This document shows positions 42,561 to 51,543 of a stretch of DNA of 64,000 nucleotides, one piece after another. Numbering within the stretch: position 1 is the stretch's first letter; every line of letters starts with the position of its first letter. A model generated the notes under the pieces. The model ran no database searches, was not told the origin of the DNA, and saw only the letters and a program-made list of their open reading frames with translations. A program made the position numbers and the translations under genes. Source of the DNA: Sphingomonas_O antarctica (lineage in GTDB: Bacteria > Pseudomonadota > Alphaproteobacteria > Sphingomonadales > Sphingomonadaceae); NCBI RefSeq assembly GCF_965137005.1, contig NZ_CBCRXM010000002.1, positions 62,001 through 126,000 of the forward strand. Direction: 5' to 3'.

Positions 42561-43414
42561 TACGTCCGGGCTATCTGACTGTGGCCATGCCGCAGGGCCT
42601 GCTGGCGCCGCGCCGCATCGGCGGGCCGGTGCCGTGGATCATCGGGATCATGGCGTTTCTGATGGCGCTGGCGGGAGCCGCGGCGCTGGGCCTGAGCCGC
42701 GCGGCGCAAGGCGCGAGCCTCGGGGTCGAACAGCGCGCGATCGTGCAAATCGTCGATGCCGATCCGGGTCGTCGCGATGTCGCCGCCGCGCAGGCGCTGA
42801 CAACATTGCGTGCATCGCCCGCGGTCGAGCGCGCGACACCGGTGGCCGATGCGCAGTTGGCCAGCGAGTTGAAGCCATGGCTCGGGGATGCCGCCGGGTT
42901 GCCGCTACCCGCCTTGATCGATGTCGTGATTAAGCCCGGCGCGTCGCTGCCACGTCTGGGACCATCGGCGCGGGTCGAGCGGCAATCGGCGTTGCTAGGA
43001 CCGTTGGGCGAGTTTCTGCGCACGCTCGGCTGGCTGGCGCTGGCGATCGTCATCATGATGGCATTGGTAGCGGTCGCCGCCACGGTGCTGGCCGCACGCG
43101 CGGCGTTCGAGGCGCAGTGCGACACCGTCGAAGTGCTGCATCTGATCGGCGCGACCGACAGTCAGGTGAAGGGCGCGTTCCAGCGCCGTGTCGCGCTCGA
43201 TGCGCTGAGCGGCGGCGCCATCGGAGCGCTCGGGGGTCTGGCCGTCGCCGCGCTGATCGCTTCGCGGCTCAGTGCGCTCGGTGCGGGACTCGCGGGTGGC
43301 GGGCTGCACGGCCTTGACTGGCTGATCGTGGTGCTCGCGCCCCTGCTCGGCGCGGCTTGTGCCGTCGTCGCGGCACGGCGCACGGTGGCCCAGGCACTGG
43401 AGGCGCGGCCGTGA
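42557..43414 (+). CDS. ftsX: cell-division permease FtsX
   Basis: 285 residues with four membrane helices: one near 28-50 (WIIGIMAFLMALAGAAALGL), and three in the last 130 residues. The large periplasmic loop between the first and second (about 55-150) would contact murein hydrolase activators. TDSQVKGAFQRRVALDALSGG in the cytosolic loop is FtsX-like. Partner of FtsE. GTGA overlap with the next gene. Confidence 0.92.
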   Translation: MIRPGYLTVAMPQGLLAPRRIGGPVPWIIGIMAFLMALAGAAALGLSRAAQGASLGVEQRAIVQIVDADPGRRDVAAAQALTTLRASPAVERATPVADAQLASELKPWLGDAAGLPLPALIDVVIKPGASLPRLGPSARVERQSALLGPLGEFLRTLGWLALAIVIMMALVAVAATVLAARAAFEAQCDTVEVLHLIGATDSQVKGAFQRRVALDALSGGAIGALGGLAVAALIASRLSALGAGLAGGGLHGLDWLIVVLAPLLGAACAVVAARRTVAQALEARP

Positions 43415-43941
43415 TCGCGCGCCTTTGCGGCCTGGTCCTCATCCTCTGGGCGCTCGGCTTCGTCATCTTTGCCGGGACGTTGCCGCGTCCCGCCGGTCCG
43501 CAAAAGACCGATGCCATTGTCGTGCCGACCGGCGGCGCGGGACGGATCGGACGCGGGCTGGCATTGCTTCAGGCGGGGCAGGCGCAGCGGATGCTGGTCA
43601 CCGGCGTCGATCGCCGCGTGCGCCCGACCGAACTCGCCAACATCCAGGGCGCCCCGCCCGCGTTGGTTGCGTGTTGCGTCGATCTGGGGCGCGAGGCGGT
43701 CGATACGCGCTCGAACGGGGAGGAGACTGCGCGCTGGATCGCCAGGCGCAAATATAAATCGGTGCGCCTCGTGACGACCGACTGGCACATGCGCCGCGCC
43801 AAATTCGAGCTCGACCAAGCCACCGGCGGCAATGTCGAAATTGTCACCGACGCAGTGCGCAGCAACCCGGGCTTCGCCACGTTGCTGCGCGAATACGACA
43901 AATATCTGTTGCGACGCGCGGCGGCATTGGTCGGCCTGTGA
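43411..43941 (+). CDS. YdcF/ElyC-type DUF218 protein
   Basis: 176 residues from GTG 43411 (GTGA overlap with ftsX). One N-terminal membrane helix (ARLCGLVLILWALGFVIFA) and a DUF218 domain: KTDAIVVPTGGAGRIGRGL, MLVTGVDRRV, TRSNGEETARWI and RLVTTDWHMRRAKFE. ElyC, the nearest studied relative, affects peptidoglycan and undecaprenyl-phosphate metabolism. A role in envelope synthesis suits its place between ftsEX and plsC. Confidence 0.88.
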   Translation: MIARLCGLVLILWALGFVIFAGTLPRPAGPQKTDAIVVPTGGAGRIGRGLALLQAGQAQRMLVTGVDRRVRPTELANIQGAPPALVACCVDLGREAVDTRSNGEETARWIARRKYKSVRLVTTDWHMRRAKFELDQATGGNVEIVTDAVRSNPGFATLLREYDKYLLRRAAALVGL

Positions 43942-43951
43942 GACAAGTGAC

Positions 43952-44638
43952 TTGAGCCTGCTCCGCACGCTGATCTTCACGTCGATCTTCTACCTCGGAA
44001 GCGCGATCATCGTGATCGTCGCGGTCCTGCTCCTGCCGTTCGGGGAGAAGACCGCAATCCGGTCAGGGCTGGTTTGGGCCCGCTTTCACTATTGGTGCGC
44101 GCGCATGTTCCTCGGGATCCGCACGCGGATCGAGGGCAATCTGGCGACGGTGCCGACGCTTTATGCGTGCAAGCACGAAAGCATGTACGAAACCGCGGAG
44201 GTCCTGCGGCTGTTCATCGATCCCGTGGTGGTGTTCAAACGCGAGCTGCTGACCATCCCCGGCTGGGGCTGGGTTGCCAAGAAACATGGCGTCATCCCGA
44301 TCGACCGCGAAGCCGGCGCAGGCGCTGTGCGGGCCTTGCTGACCGCCGCGAAGAAAGTGCGCGCGGAGGGGCGCAATGTCGTGATCTTCCCCGAAGGCAC
44401 GCGAGTCCCGCATGGCGAGTCCCCGCCGCTCAAGGCCGGGTTTGCGGGCCTGTACAAGGCACTGGGCCTGCCGGTGATCCCGATCGCCATGGACAGCGGG
44501 CGGGTGTGGCCGCGCGGCGGGTTCGTGAAACGGTCAGGCACCGTGACGTTCAGGTTCGGCGAACCGATCCCGCCGGGTCTGCCGCGCGACGAGATCGAAG
44601 CGCGCGTTCACGCCGCGATCAACGCCCTGAACGATTAG
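43952..44638 (+). CDS. PlsC-type lysophospholipid acyltransferase
   Basis: 228 residues from TTG 43952 (SLLRTLIFTSIFYLGS). An N-terminal membrane helix is followed by the acyltransferase motifs: KHESMYETAEV (an HX4E form of the usual HX4D), the FKRELLTIPGWGW block, and FPEGTRVPHGE for glycerol phosphate binding. It acylates lysophosphatidic acid or a related acceptor. The start has no better candidate: the open frame upstream is a shadow of the DUF218 gene. Ends four bases into hisC on the other strand. Confidence 0.88.
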   Translation: MSLLRTLIFTSIFYLGSAIIVIVAVLLLPFGEKTAIRSGLVWARFHYWCARMFLGIRTRIEGNLATVPTLYACKHESMYETAEVLRLFIDPVVVFKRELLTIPGWGWVAKKHGVIPIDREAGAGAVRALLTAAKKVRAEGRNVVIFPEGTRVPHGESPPLKAGFAGLYKALGLPVIPIAMDSGRVWPRGGFVKRSGTVTFRFGEPIPPGLPRDEIEARVHAAINALND

Positions 44639-45732
44639 CCGCCGACGATTTCGCGCAGCGCCTGCGCCACGCCGCGGATTTCGGCTTCGGTGCCGATGGT
44701 GATGCGCAATCCCTGGCCCAATCCCTGTCCGGGCAGCCAGCGGACGATATAGCCCTTGTCCATCAGTGCCTTGTAAGCTTCGCCCGCACTGACGGCGCCG
44801 CCAAACGTGACGAGGATGAAATTGGCCTTGCTCGGCACCGCGCGTAAGCCCGCATTGCCCAATTTGCCGATCTCGCCCGCAAACCATGCGCGCCATTCGT
44901 CGTTATGCGCCTTGCTGCGCGCCACGAAGCCGGTGTCCTTCAGCGCCGCGATCGCTGCCGCTTGTCCGCCGCTGGTCACGCCGAACGGCGCACGGATGCG
45001 GTGCATGGCGTCAATGACGTCAGCCGAGCCATAGCCCCAGCCGATGCGTTCCGCCGCCAGCCCGAAAATCTTCGAAAACGTGCGTGTGACCAGGACGTTG
45101 GCTTGGGTCCGCGCCAGCTCGAGCGCGCCGTCATCATCCGCCGCATCGAGATATTCGGTATAAGCCTGATCGACCACCAGCAGCACATGCTTGGGCAATG
45201 CCGCATGGAGCCGCGCAATCTCCGCGCGGGGGACGAACGTGCCCGTCGGATTGTTGGGATTGGCGATGAACACCATCGTCGTGCGCGGCGTCACCAGCGA
45301 CAGGACGGTGTCGACATTGGTGCCGTAATCGTCGTCGGGCGCGATGATCGTCGTCGCCCCCACCCGCCGCGTCGCGATGTCATAGACCGAAAAGCCGTAT
45401 TTCACGTGGATGACCTCGTCGCCATGCCCGGCAAACGCGCCGGCAGCGAGGTGGAGGATCTCGTCCGATCCGGTGCCGTGGATGATGCGTTCCGGCTCAA
45501 TGCCGTAATGCCCGCCGATCGCGTCGCGCAGCGCGCCCGCGCCGGCATCGGGATAACGGTCTAGATCGCCACTATGCGCCTGATACGCCGCGCGCGCCGC
45601 TTCGCTGGTTCCCAACGGATTTTCGTTGGAGGACAGTTTGGCGACCTTGCGCCCGTCATCGGTCGTCGCGCGCCCCGGGACATAGGGCGCGATATCCATG
45701 ATCCATGGTTTTGGCTGGGGGGCTGTGGGCAT
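44635..45732 (-). CDS. hisC: histidinol-phosphate aminotransferase
   Basis: 365 residues. Fold-type I aminotransferase: KLSSNENPLGTSE near the start, the PLP-contacting NPNNPTGTFVP, VDQAYTEY and the Schiff-base Lys in TRTFSKIFGLAAERIGWG. The C-terminal RWLPGQGLGQGLRITIGTE is typical of HisC. It acts in histidine synthesis and may also serve in phenylalanine or tyrosine formation. The ATG at 45732 leaves about 50 bases to metX, which diverges; no other his genes are near. Confidence 0.93.
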   Translation of the reverse strand: MPTAPQPKPWIMDIAPYVPGRATTDDGRKVAKLSSNENPLGTSEAARAAYQAHSGDLDRYPDAGAGALRDAIGGHYGIEPERIIHGTGSDEILHLAAGAFAGHGDEVIHVKYGFSVYDIATRRVGATTIIAPDDDYGTNVDTVLSLVTPRTTMVFIANPNNPTGTFVPRAEIARLHAALPKHVLLVVDQAYTEYLDAADDDGALELARTQANVLVTRTFSKIFGLAAERIGWGYGSADVIDAMHRIRAPFGVTSGGQAAAIAALKDTGFVARSKAHNDEWRAWFAGEIGKLGNAGLRAVPSKANFILVTFGGAVSAGEAYKALMDKGYIVRWLPGQGLGQGLRITIGTEAEIRGVAQALREIVGG

Positions 45733-45780
45733 GCCGGCAGCCCCTAGCCGCTCGTGCGCTGTCATGCCAAGGCGCGGCAG

Positions 45781-46878
45781 ATGGACGACCGCTTCGGCCT
45801 TGATCGCAAAGTCGCACTCGCCGGGCCGCTGACGCTCGATGGCGGCGGCACGCTCTCGCCGGTGGAGATCGGGTATGAGACCTATGGTACGCTGACCGCG
45901 GACGCCTCGAACGCGATCCTTGTATGCCATGCGCTGACCGGCGATCAGCATCTGGCGTCACCCCATCCGCGGACCAAGAAACCCGGTTGGTGGCAACGCA
46001 TGGTCGGACCGGGCAAGCCGATCGACACCGACCGGTCCCTCGTCATCTGCGCCAATGTCATCGGGAGCTGCATGGGCAGTTCGGGCCCCGGCAGCGCGGC
46101 GGCGGATGGCCAGCCGCAAGCGATGCGTTTCCCGGTCATCACCATTGCCGACATGGTCCGCGCGCATGCGATGCTGCTCGATCACCTTGGCATCGCCCGG
46201 CTGCACGCGGTGGTCGGTGGATCGATGGGCGGGATGCAGGCGCTGGCGTTCGCGGCGCAGTACCCCGGTCGTGCCGGTGCTGTGCTCGCCATCGCCACTT
46301 CGGCCCGGCATTCCGCACAGAATATCGCGTTCCACGAAGTCGGACGCCAGGCGATCATGGCCGATCCGAACTGGCGTGGTGGCGATTATTATGGCGGCGA
46401 GCCTCCCGCCGCAGGCCTCGCCGTCGCCCGCATGGCGGCGCACATCACCTATTTGTCCGAAGCCGGGCTAACCGAAAAATTCGGGCGGCGGCTGCAGGCG
46501 CGTGACGTCAAGACATTCGGCTTCGACGCCGACTTTCAGGTCGAAAGCTATTTGCGGCATCAGGGACTGGCCTTCACCGACCGATTCGATGCCAACGCCT
46601 ATCTCTACATCACCCGCGCAATGGATTATTTTGACTTGGCCGAAGCGCATGGGGGTTCGCTGGCGGAGGCATTTCGCGGCAATCCGGCGCGCTTCTGTCT
46701 CGTCAGCTTCGACACAGACTGGTTGTACCCGACGCCCGAAAGCCGGTCGGTGGTCCACGCGCTCAACGCCGCGGGCGCACCGGTCAGCTTCGTCGAACTG
46801 TCCGCGCCGCACGGCCACGACTCCTTCCTGCTTGACGTTCCGGCGCTCGACCGCGTTGTGGCGGGGTTCTTGGGATGA
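45781..46878 (+). CDS. metX: homoserine O-acetyltransferase (MetX)
   Basis: 365 residues from ATG 45781; a GTG at 45754 would add nine residues. Alpha/beta hydrolase fold: LVCHALTGDQHLAS near the start, nucleophile Ser in VVGGSMGGMQALAFA, catalytic Asp in SFDTDWLYPT and His in HGHDSFLL. GSCMGSSGP and PKTGKPWG-like surroundings mark the MetX clade, though acetyl or succinyl specificity cannot be decided by eye. First step of methionine synthesis. No SAM riboswitch fits in the short upstream gap. ATGA overlap with the GNAT gene. Confidence 0.94.
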   Translation: MDDRFGLDRKVALAGPLTLDGGGTLSPVEIGYETYGTLTADASNAILVCHALTGDQHLASPHPRTKKPGWWQRMVGPGKPIDTDRSLVICANVIGSCMGSSGPGSAAADGQPQAMRFPVITIADMVRAHAMLLDHLGIARLHAVVGGSMGGMQALAFAAQYPGRAGAVLAIATSARHSAQNIAFHEVGRQAIMADPNWRGGDYYGGEPPAAGLAVARMAAHITYLSEAGLTEKFGRRLQARDVKTFGFDADFQVESYLRHQGLAFTDRFDANAYLYITRAMDYFDLAEAHGGSLAEAFRGNPARFCLVSFDTDWLYPTPESRSVVHALNAAGAPVSFVELSAPHGHDSFLLDVPALDRVVAGFLG

Positions 46879-47309
46879 TCGAACTCGATGACGCCAAGGA
46901 CCGGCTCGACGTGGCGCGAATTCACGGCTGGCTGGCGTCGAGCTATTGGTCGCCGGGGATCGAGCGTCCCCGGGTCGAGCGTGCCATTGCACATTCGCAT
47001 ACGCTGGGTGCGTATGCGGCTGACGGGACGCAGGTCGGCTATGCCCGCGCGATTACCGATTACGCGACTTTTGCGTGGATTGCGGACGTGTGGGTCGATG
47101 CGCACGGTCGGGGACAAGGGCTGGGGCGGCGGTTGGTCAGCTGGTTCCTCGATCATCCCGAACTCGTCGGCATTCGCCGCTTCGCACTGATGACCGGAGA
47201 TGCGCACGGCGTTTATGCGCCGCTCGGCTTTCACGCGGCAATCCGGCCCGACCGGTTCATGGAACGGCTCGATCCGGTGGCGGCGGCGCGGTTGAGGGCG
47301 ATCCCATGA
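46875..47309 (+). CDS. GNAT-family N-acetyltransferase
   Basis: 144 residues with one GNAT domain: the acetyl-CoA loop is in VDAHGRGQGLGRRLVSWFL (Q/RxxGxG/A) and the later strand in RRFALMTGDAHGVYAPLGFH. The substrate is unknown. It sits between metX and metW, overlapping both by four bases, although these two genes are usually adjacent. A function in the same pathway, or in removing a toxic side product, is possible but unproved. Confidence 0.88.
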   Translation: MIELDDAKDRLDVARIHGWLASSYWSPGIERPRVERAIAHSHTLGAYAADGTQVGYARAITDYATFAWIADVWVDAHGRGQGLGRRLVSWFLDHPELVGIRRFALMTGDAHGVYAPLGFHAAIRPDRFMERLDPVAAARLRAIP

Positions 47310-47890
47310 CCCTGCGCCCAGATCTTGCCCTGATCGCCGCGCATGTTCCGCCGGGCAGCCGCGTGCTCGATACCGGCTGCGGCGATGGCGCGCTGATGGC
47401 CGAACTGGCCGCGAAGGATTGCGACGCGCGCGGACTCGAACTCGACGGTGCAAACGTCGCCGATTGCGTGGCCAAGGGATTGTCGGTGGTCCAGGGCGAT
47501 GCCGATACGGACCTTGGCTTCTATCCCGACGCCAGCTTCGATGTCGCGATCCTCAGCCAGACGCTGCAGACCACGCGCCGCCCCGATCGCGTGGTCGAAC
47601 AGCTCCTCCGCGTTGCCCCGCGCGCGTTCGTATCGTTTCCCAATTTCGCGCACTGGCGGGTGCGTGCCAGCCTGTTGTGGGGCGGCCGGATGCCGGTCAC
47701 GCGGCTGCTGCCGCTCGCGTGGTACGAAACGCCCAACATCCACCATGTCACGGTTGACGATTTTCGCGCGCTGGCGGCGGAGCGTGGGTGGACGATCGAG
47801 GCCAGCTGGTTCCTTCGCGGCGACAGACTGACGTCGGCGGCGGCGGCGAATTTCCGTGCCGAACATGCGGTGTTTCTGCTGAGGGCCTAA
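47306..47890 (+). CDS. metW: methionine biosynthesis protein MetW
   Basis: 194 residues. SAM-type fold with GSRVLDTGCGDGALMAELA, then ARGLELDGANVADCVAKGL and VQGDADTDLGFYPD, the MetW signature; SFPNFAHWRVRASLLWGGRMP is also specific. MetW works with MetX in homoserine acylation in several bacteria. ATGA overlap with the GNAT gene confirms operon structure. Confidence 0.95.
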   Translation: MTLRPDLALIAAHVPPGSRVLDTGCGDGALMAELAAKDCDARGLELDGANVADCVAKGLSVVQGDADTDLGFYPDASFDVAILSQTLQTTRRPDRVVEQLLRVAPRAFVSFPNFAHWRVRASLLWGGRMPVTRLLPLAWYETPNIHHVTVDDFRALAAERGWTIEASWFLRGDRLTSAAAANFRAEHAVFLLRA

Positions 47891-47894
47891 GTCG

Positions 47895-48317
47895 ATGATG
47901 AGCTTTGCGCGTTGTGCCATGCTGATGGCGTCGCTGATCTTGACCGGCGGCGCGTCGTTGGGCGGAATGTGCTTGAATATCAAAAGCGGGCATTCGGCGA
48001 TTACATTGTCCGGCACCCTCTCGAGACATGTGTTCCCCGGCCCGCCAAATTACGAAAGTGTCAGGCACGGTGACGCGGCCGAGCCGACCTATATCCTGCG
48101 CCTGCCCAAGCGGATTTGCGCCGACGATGGAGATTTCATCGGCCCCGACAGCCGGTTTGACCGTGTGCATATCAGCTCGGCAATACTCACGATGTTTCCG
48201 GCCCTGCACGCCGCGATCGGCAAGCGCGTCACGGTATCGGGTGTAGCATTCGGTGCGTTCGACGGCCATCATCACGCGCCGCTGGTCATGCTGATCGACC
48301 GGCTGACGGTGCCTTAA
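47895..48317 (+). CDS. secreted DUF4431 protein
   Basis: 140 residues. A signal-like N-terminus (MMSFARCAMLMASLILTGGA) is followed by a DUF4431 pattern: ITLSGTLSRHVFPGPPNYES, YILRLPKRICADD, and GKRVTVSGVAFGAFDGHHHAP. DUF4431 is a small OB-like domain of unknown function found in exported proteins. It starts four bases after metW and could be co-transcribed, but nothing ties it to methionine. Overlaps the TetR gene by four bases, tail to tail. Confidence 0.75.
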   Translation: MMSFARCAMLMASLILTGGASLGGMCLNIKSGHSAITLSGTLSRHVFPGPPNYESVRHGDAAEPTYILRLPKRICADDGDFIGPDSRFDRVHISSAILTMFPALHAAIGKRVTVSGVAFGAFDGHHHAPLVMLIDRLTVP

Positions 48318-48940
48318 CGCGCCAGTCCCTCACGCAGTAGCGCTGCCACCCGCCGCCCGATTTCTTCGGGACCGACATCACCGCCCCAGACGCCGAAGCG
48401 CAGGCCCAGGAACACGTTCATGCCCATCAGTGCCCAGGCTTCGACCTCGCCGACATCGCTCCGCACCTGGTTGTTGCCCGCCCCGGTACGCAACCGCGCC
48501 GCGATTCGCCCGGCGGCATTTTCGTAATGCGCGCGCCACGTCGCCGGATCGACGAATTCGGCTTCGTCGATGATGCGGTATAATTCCTTATGTTCGGTGG
48601 CAAAGGCGATGAACGCGCTGGTCACCGCCTGCTCGCGCTCCAGGACGTCGTCGATGCCTCCGGCCGCCGCCGCGCCGACGTCGCCCACCCGTGCCGACAT
48701 GTCGGCGACGAGCGCGCGAAACAGCGCCTCCTTGCTTTCGAAATAGGTGTAAAAACTGCCCAGCGCGACACCGGCGCGCTGGGTGATGCCGACGATCGAC
48801 GAATCGTGAAAGCCGCGCTCGCCGAACTCGACCGCCGCCGCATCGAGCAACGTGCGGCGCGTCTTGCGGCCGCGCTCGGTGCGCGGCGAACGCTCGACCG
48901 TGGGTGTGTCTGTGGCTTTTGGGCCACGTAATCCCGCCAT
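48314..48940 (-). CDS. TetR/AcrR-family transcriptional regulator
   Basis: 208 residues. The N-terminal HTH covers about 24-70: GRKTRRTLLDAAAVEFGERG, FHDSSIVGITQRAGVALGSF and YTYFESKEALFRALV, the standard TetR signature. The C-terminal ligand domain is helix-rich (EAWALMGMNVFLGLRFGVWG). It diverges from the TonB-dependent receptor at 49053 and may repress it. The ligand is unknown. Confidence 0.92.
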   Translation of the reverse strand: MAGLRGPKATDTPTVERSPRTERGRKTRRTLLDAAAVEFGERGFHDSSIVGITQRAGVALGSFYTYFESKEALFRALVADMSARVGDVGAAAAGGIDDVLEREQAVTSAFIAFATEHKELYRIIDEAEFVDPATWRAHYENAAGRIAARLRTGAGNNQVRSDVGEVEAWALMGMNVFLGLRFGVWGGDVGPEEIGRRVAALLREGLAR

Positions 48941-48967
48941 CCGAATTCCCCTCGACCGGGCAGGAGT

Positions 48968-48981
48968 TGAATCCCGGTTCA
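48968..48981. promoter_or_regulatory. candidate operator for the TetR-family regulator
   Basis: TGAA-tcccgg-TTCA, part of a longer near-palindrome (TTGAATCCCGGTTCAG), in the 112-base gap between the regulator and receptor genes. Position and symmetry suit a TetR dimer; there is no direct evidence. Confidence 0.4.
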
Positions 48982-49052
48982 GTTTTCAGTATCGCGCCGA
49001 TCAAGCCAGCGCAAGGAACAGTCCGGCGCAGCGTTAAGGGGAGGAAATTCCG

Positions 49053-51371
49053 ATGGCCATCCGCATCACGACTCGCGTCGCACTTTGTGCCTGCGTCTCA
49101 ATCCTGCCGCTCATGGCGGCACCGGCTTTCGCGCAGGACAGCGCGGGCGTTGCCGCCAATGACGGCGAGATCATCGTCACCGCGCGCCGCCGCGAGGAAT
49201 CGCTGCTCAACGTGCCGATCGCGATCAGCGCGTTTTCCGGCGCGCAGCTGGAACAGGGCGGCGCGATCGACATTACCGACATCGCCAATTCGACCCCGAA
49301 CGTAACACTCGAAGTGTCGCGCGGCACCAATTCGACACTCAGCGCATTTATCCGCGGCGTCGGCCAGCAGGATCCGGTCGCGGGCTTCGAAGCCGGCGTC
49401 GGCCTCTATCTCGACGACGTTTATCTCAACCGTCCGCAGGCTGCGGTACTCGACATTTACGATGTCGAGCGGATCGAAGTGCTGCGCGGGCCGCAAGGCA
49501 CGCTCTACGGTCGCAACACCATTGGCGGGGCGATCAAATACGTCACCAAGCGCATTTCCGATTCCCCCACGCTGTCGGCGAAAGCCACTTATGGCAGCTA
49601 TAATCAGGCCGATGGCGTCATCTCGGCCAGCGTGCCCGTCGGTGACGGCACATTGCGTTTCGGCGGCGCGCTGGCACGCCTGTCGCGCGGCGGGTTCGGC
49701 GACAACCTGACCACCGGCCAGGAAAATTATAACAAGGACGTGTGGGCCGGGCGCGGCACCGTCGAAGTCCACGGCAGCGACATCTTCGCGCGCCTGTCCG
49801 CCGATTACACGCACGACAAGTCGAACACGCGCGGCGGCCACCGTTTGATCGGCACGCTCAACGCACCGGCGATCCAGCCGCTGGGCAACATCTTCGATAG
49901 CCAGGGCGCGCTCGTGGCCCCGGCGCAGGACGTGAAGTCCAAGGGTGCGTCGCTGTACCTCGAGGCCAAGCCGAGCGATTGGCTGACCGTGCGGAGCATC
50001 ACCGCGTACCGCAAGGACGACAGCTCGACGCCGATCGACTTCGACGCGCTCCCCGCCGTCGATGTCGACGTGCCGGCGTTCTACAACAACCGCCAGACCA
50101 GCCAGGAAGTCCAGTTCCTGGTCGACAAGGGTCCGCTCAACCTGTTGCTCGGCGCCTATTATCTCGACGCCAAGTCGCGCACCGCCTTCGATGTGCGCTT
50201 GCCCGGGACGGTGACCGCGCTGACGTTCGGCAACGTGCTGACCAACACCACGGCGATCTTTGCCGACGGCACGTTCGACATCACCGATCAGCTGAGCATT
50301 TCGGGCGGCGCGCGCTATACGTGGGACAATCGCGACTCGAACATCGTCCGCAATGTCTACCTCGGATCGTCGCCCTTGTTCGGCGGGACAACCGCGCCGC
50401 TGGTCCAACAGACCAATTTCCGTGGCAAGGCGACCTTCAAGAAGTTCACGCCGCGCGCCTCGATCAGCTTCAAGCCGACGCCCGATCACAACATTTACGC
50501 ATCCTATTCGAAGGGCTTCAAGGGCGGCGGGTTCGATCCGCGCGGGGTCGGCACGGCGGCGCCCGACACGAACGGCAACGGCGTTCGCGATCCAAACGAG
50601 ATTTACAACTTCCTCGCGTTCCAACCCGAAAGCGTGAACAGTTACGAGCTGGGCTATAAGGGTCAGATGTTCGACCGGGCGTTGACCCTGGCGGTCGCGG
50701 CGTTCCGCGCGGACTATACCGACATCCAGATCCCCGGTTCGGTGGGTGCGGTCGTCGGCGGCATCCCGACCTTTATCGGCATCACCACCAACGCGGCGAA
50801 AGCGCGCATCCAGGGCGTCGAATGGGAATCGACGCTGCGCGCGCGCGATGCGTTCGTCAGCGGTGGCGACCTCAGCCTCAACGTCGCGGTCGGTTACCTC
50901 GATGCGAAGTTCAAACGCTATATCGACGCGCGCGGCATCGATGTGTCGGGCAGCCGCCACATCCAGAACACGCCGAAATGGACGGTCAGCGAAACGCTCG
51001 CTTATTCGCTGCCGGTCGGCGACGGCAATCTGACCGCGTCGGGGACGGCGTCGTACCGGTCGTTCTCGCAGCAGTTCGAAATCCGCACGCCGTTCCTCGA
51101 TCAGGCCGGCTTCACGCTTTTCGATGCCAATCTGGTCTATGAATTCGGCAAGAACGGCCGCTATTCGATCGGCGTTCATGGCCGCAACCTGGCCAACAAG
51201 CGCTACATCGTGTCCGGCTACAACTTCCTGCGCCAGAACCCCGACACGGGCGCGTTCATCCTCGCCAACGGTCAGCCGGGCTTCAGCTCGACACTGGGGA
51301 ATACCGGCGTGCTAACGGCTTATTACGGCAACCCACGCCAAGTGTTCGGTACGATTGGCGTGAAGTTTTAA
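49053..51371 (+). CDS. TonB-dependent receptor
   Basis: 772 residues. Signal peptide (1-28, ending PAFAQ), a TonB box GEIIVTARRREES, the plug domain (VPIAISAFSGAQLEQGGAI; FIRGVGQQDPVAGFEAGVGL; EVLRGPQGTLYGRNTIGGAI) and a 22-strand barrel that ends VFGTIGVKF with a terminal Phe. The class imports siderophores, vitamin B12, glycans or aromatics; the substrate cannot be read here. The neighbouring TetR regulator suggests induction by a small molecule rather than Fur control. A strong terminator follows. Confidence 0.95.
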   Translation: MAIRITTRVALCACVSILPLMAAPAFAQDSAGVAANDGEIIVTARRREESLLNVPIAISAFSGAQLEQGGAIDITDIANSTPNVTLEVSRGTNSTLSAFIRGVGQQDPVAGFEAGVGLYLDDVYLNRPQAAVLDIYDVERIEVLRGPQGTLYGRNTIGGAIKYVTKRISDSPTLSAKATYGSYNQADGVISASVPVGDGTLRFGGALARLSRGGFGDNLTTGQENYNKDVWAGRGTVEVHGSDIFARLSADYTHDKSNTRGGHRLIGTLNAPAIQPLGNIFDSQGALVAPAQDVKSKGASLYLEAKPSDWLTVRSITAYRKDDSSTPIDFDALPAVDVDVPAFYNNRQTSQEVQFLVDKGPLNLLLGAYYLDAKSRTAFDVRLPGTVTALTFGNVLTNTTAIFADGTFDITDQLSISGGARYTWDNRDSNIVRNVYLGSSPLFGGTTAPLVQQTNFRGKATFKKFTPRASISFKPTPDHNIYASYSKGFKGGGFDPRGVGTAAPDTNGNGVRDPNEIYNFLAFQPESVNSYELGYKGQMFDRALTLAVAAFRADYTDIQIPGSVGAVVGGIPTFIGITTNAAKARIQGVEWESTLRARDAFVSGGDLSLNVAVGYLDAKFKRYIDARGIDVSGSRHIQNTPKWTVSETLAYSLPVGDGNLTASGTASYRSFSQQFEIRTPFLDQAGFTLFDANLVYEFGKNGRYSIGVHGRNLANKRYIVSGYNFLRQNPDTGAFILANGQPGFSSTLGNTGVLTAYYGNPRQVFGTIGVKF

Positions 51372-51397
51372 GATCGACGGCCAGTTGAAGCACATTC

Positions 51398-51434
51398 AGG
51401 GCGGTGACCATGAGGTCGCCGCCCTTTTTCTTTT
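51398..51434 (+). terminator. intrinsic terminator of the TonB-receptor gene
   Basis: A 12-bp stem, AGGGCGGTGACC (51398-51409) and GGTCGCCGCCCT (51414-51425) with one G-U pair and an ATGA loop, followed by a T-rich tract TTTTTCTTTT. Confidence 0.92.
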
Positions 51435-51444
51435 CCCACGGCGC

Positions 51445-51474
51445 AAAAAAAGGGCCGGGACTTTCGTCCCGACC
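51445..51474 (-). terminator. intrinsic terminator of glnK-amtB
   Basis: On the minus strand GGTCGGGAC-gaaa-GTCCCGGCC precedes CTTTTTTT. It lies about 70 bases past the amtB stop and faces the receptor terminator, so the two transcripts end in the same gap. Confidence 0.9.
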
Positions 51475-51543
51475 CCAGTGATGTTCGCAGGAGGAACATC
51501 GGATGGGGCGACAGGGGGAGAGGACCCCGCCGCCCCAAGCTCG

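Noticed and set aside
45733..45780. A SAM-II riboswitch ahead of metX
   Set aside because: The gap to the divergent hisC is too short to hold the aptamer and no pseudoknot pattern is seen.
49098..51179. A 693-codon frame opposite the TonB-dependent receptor
   Set aside because: Long open antisense frames are expected at this GC content; the receptor frame has plug and barrel motifs.
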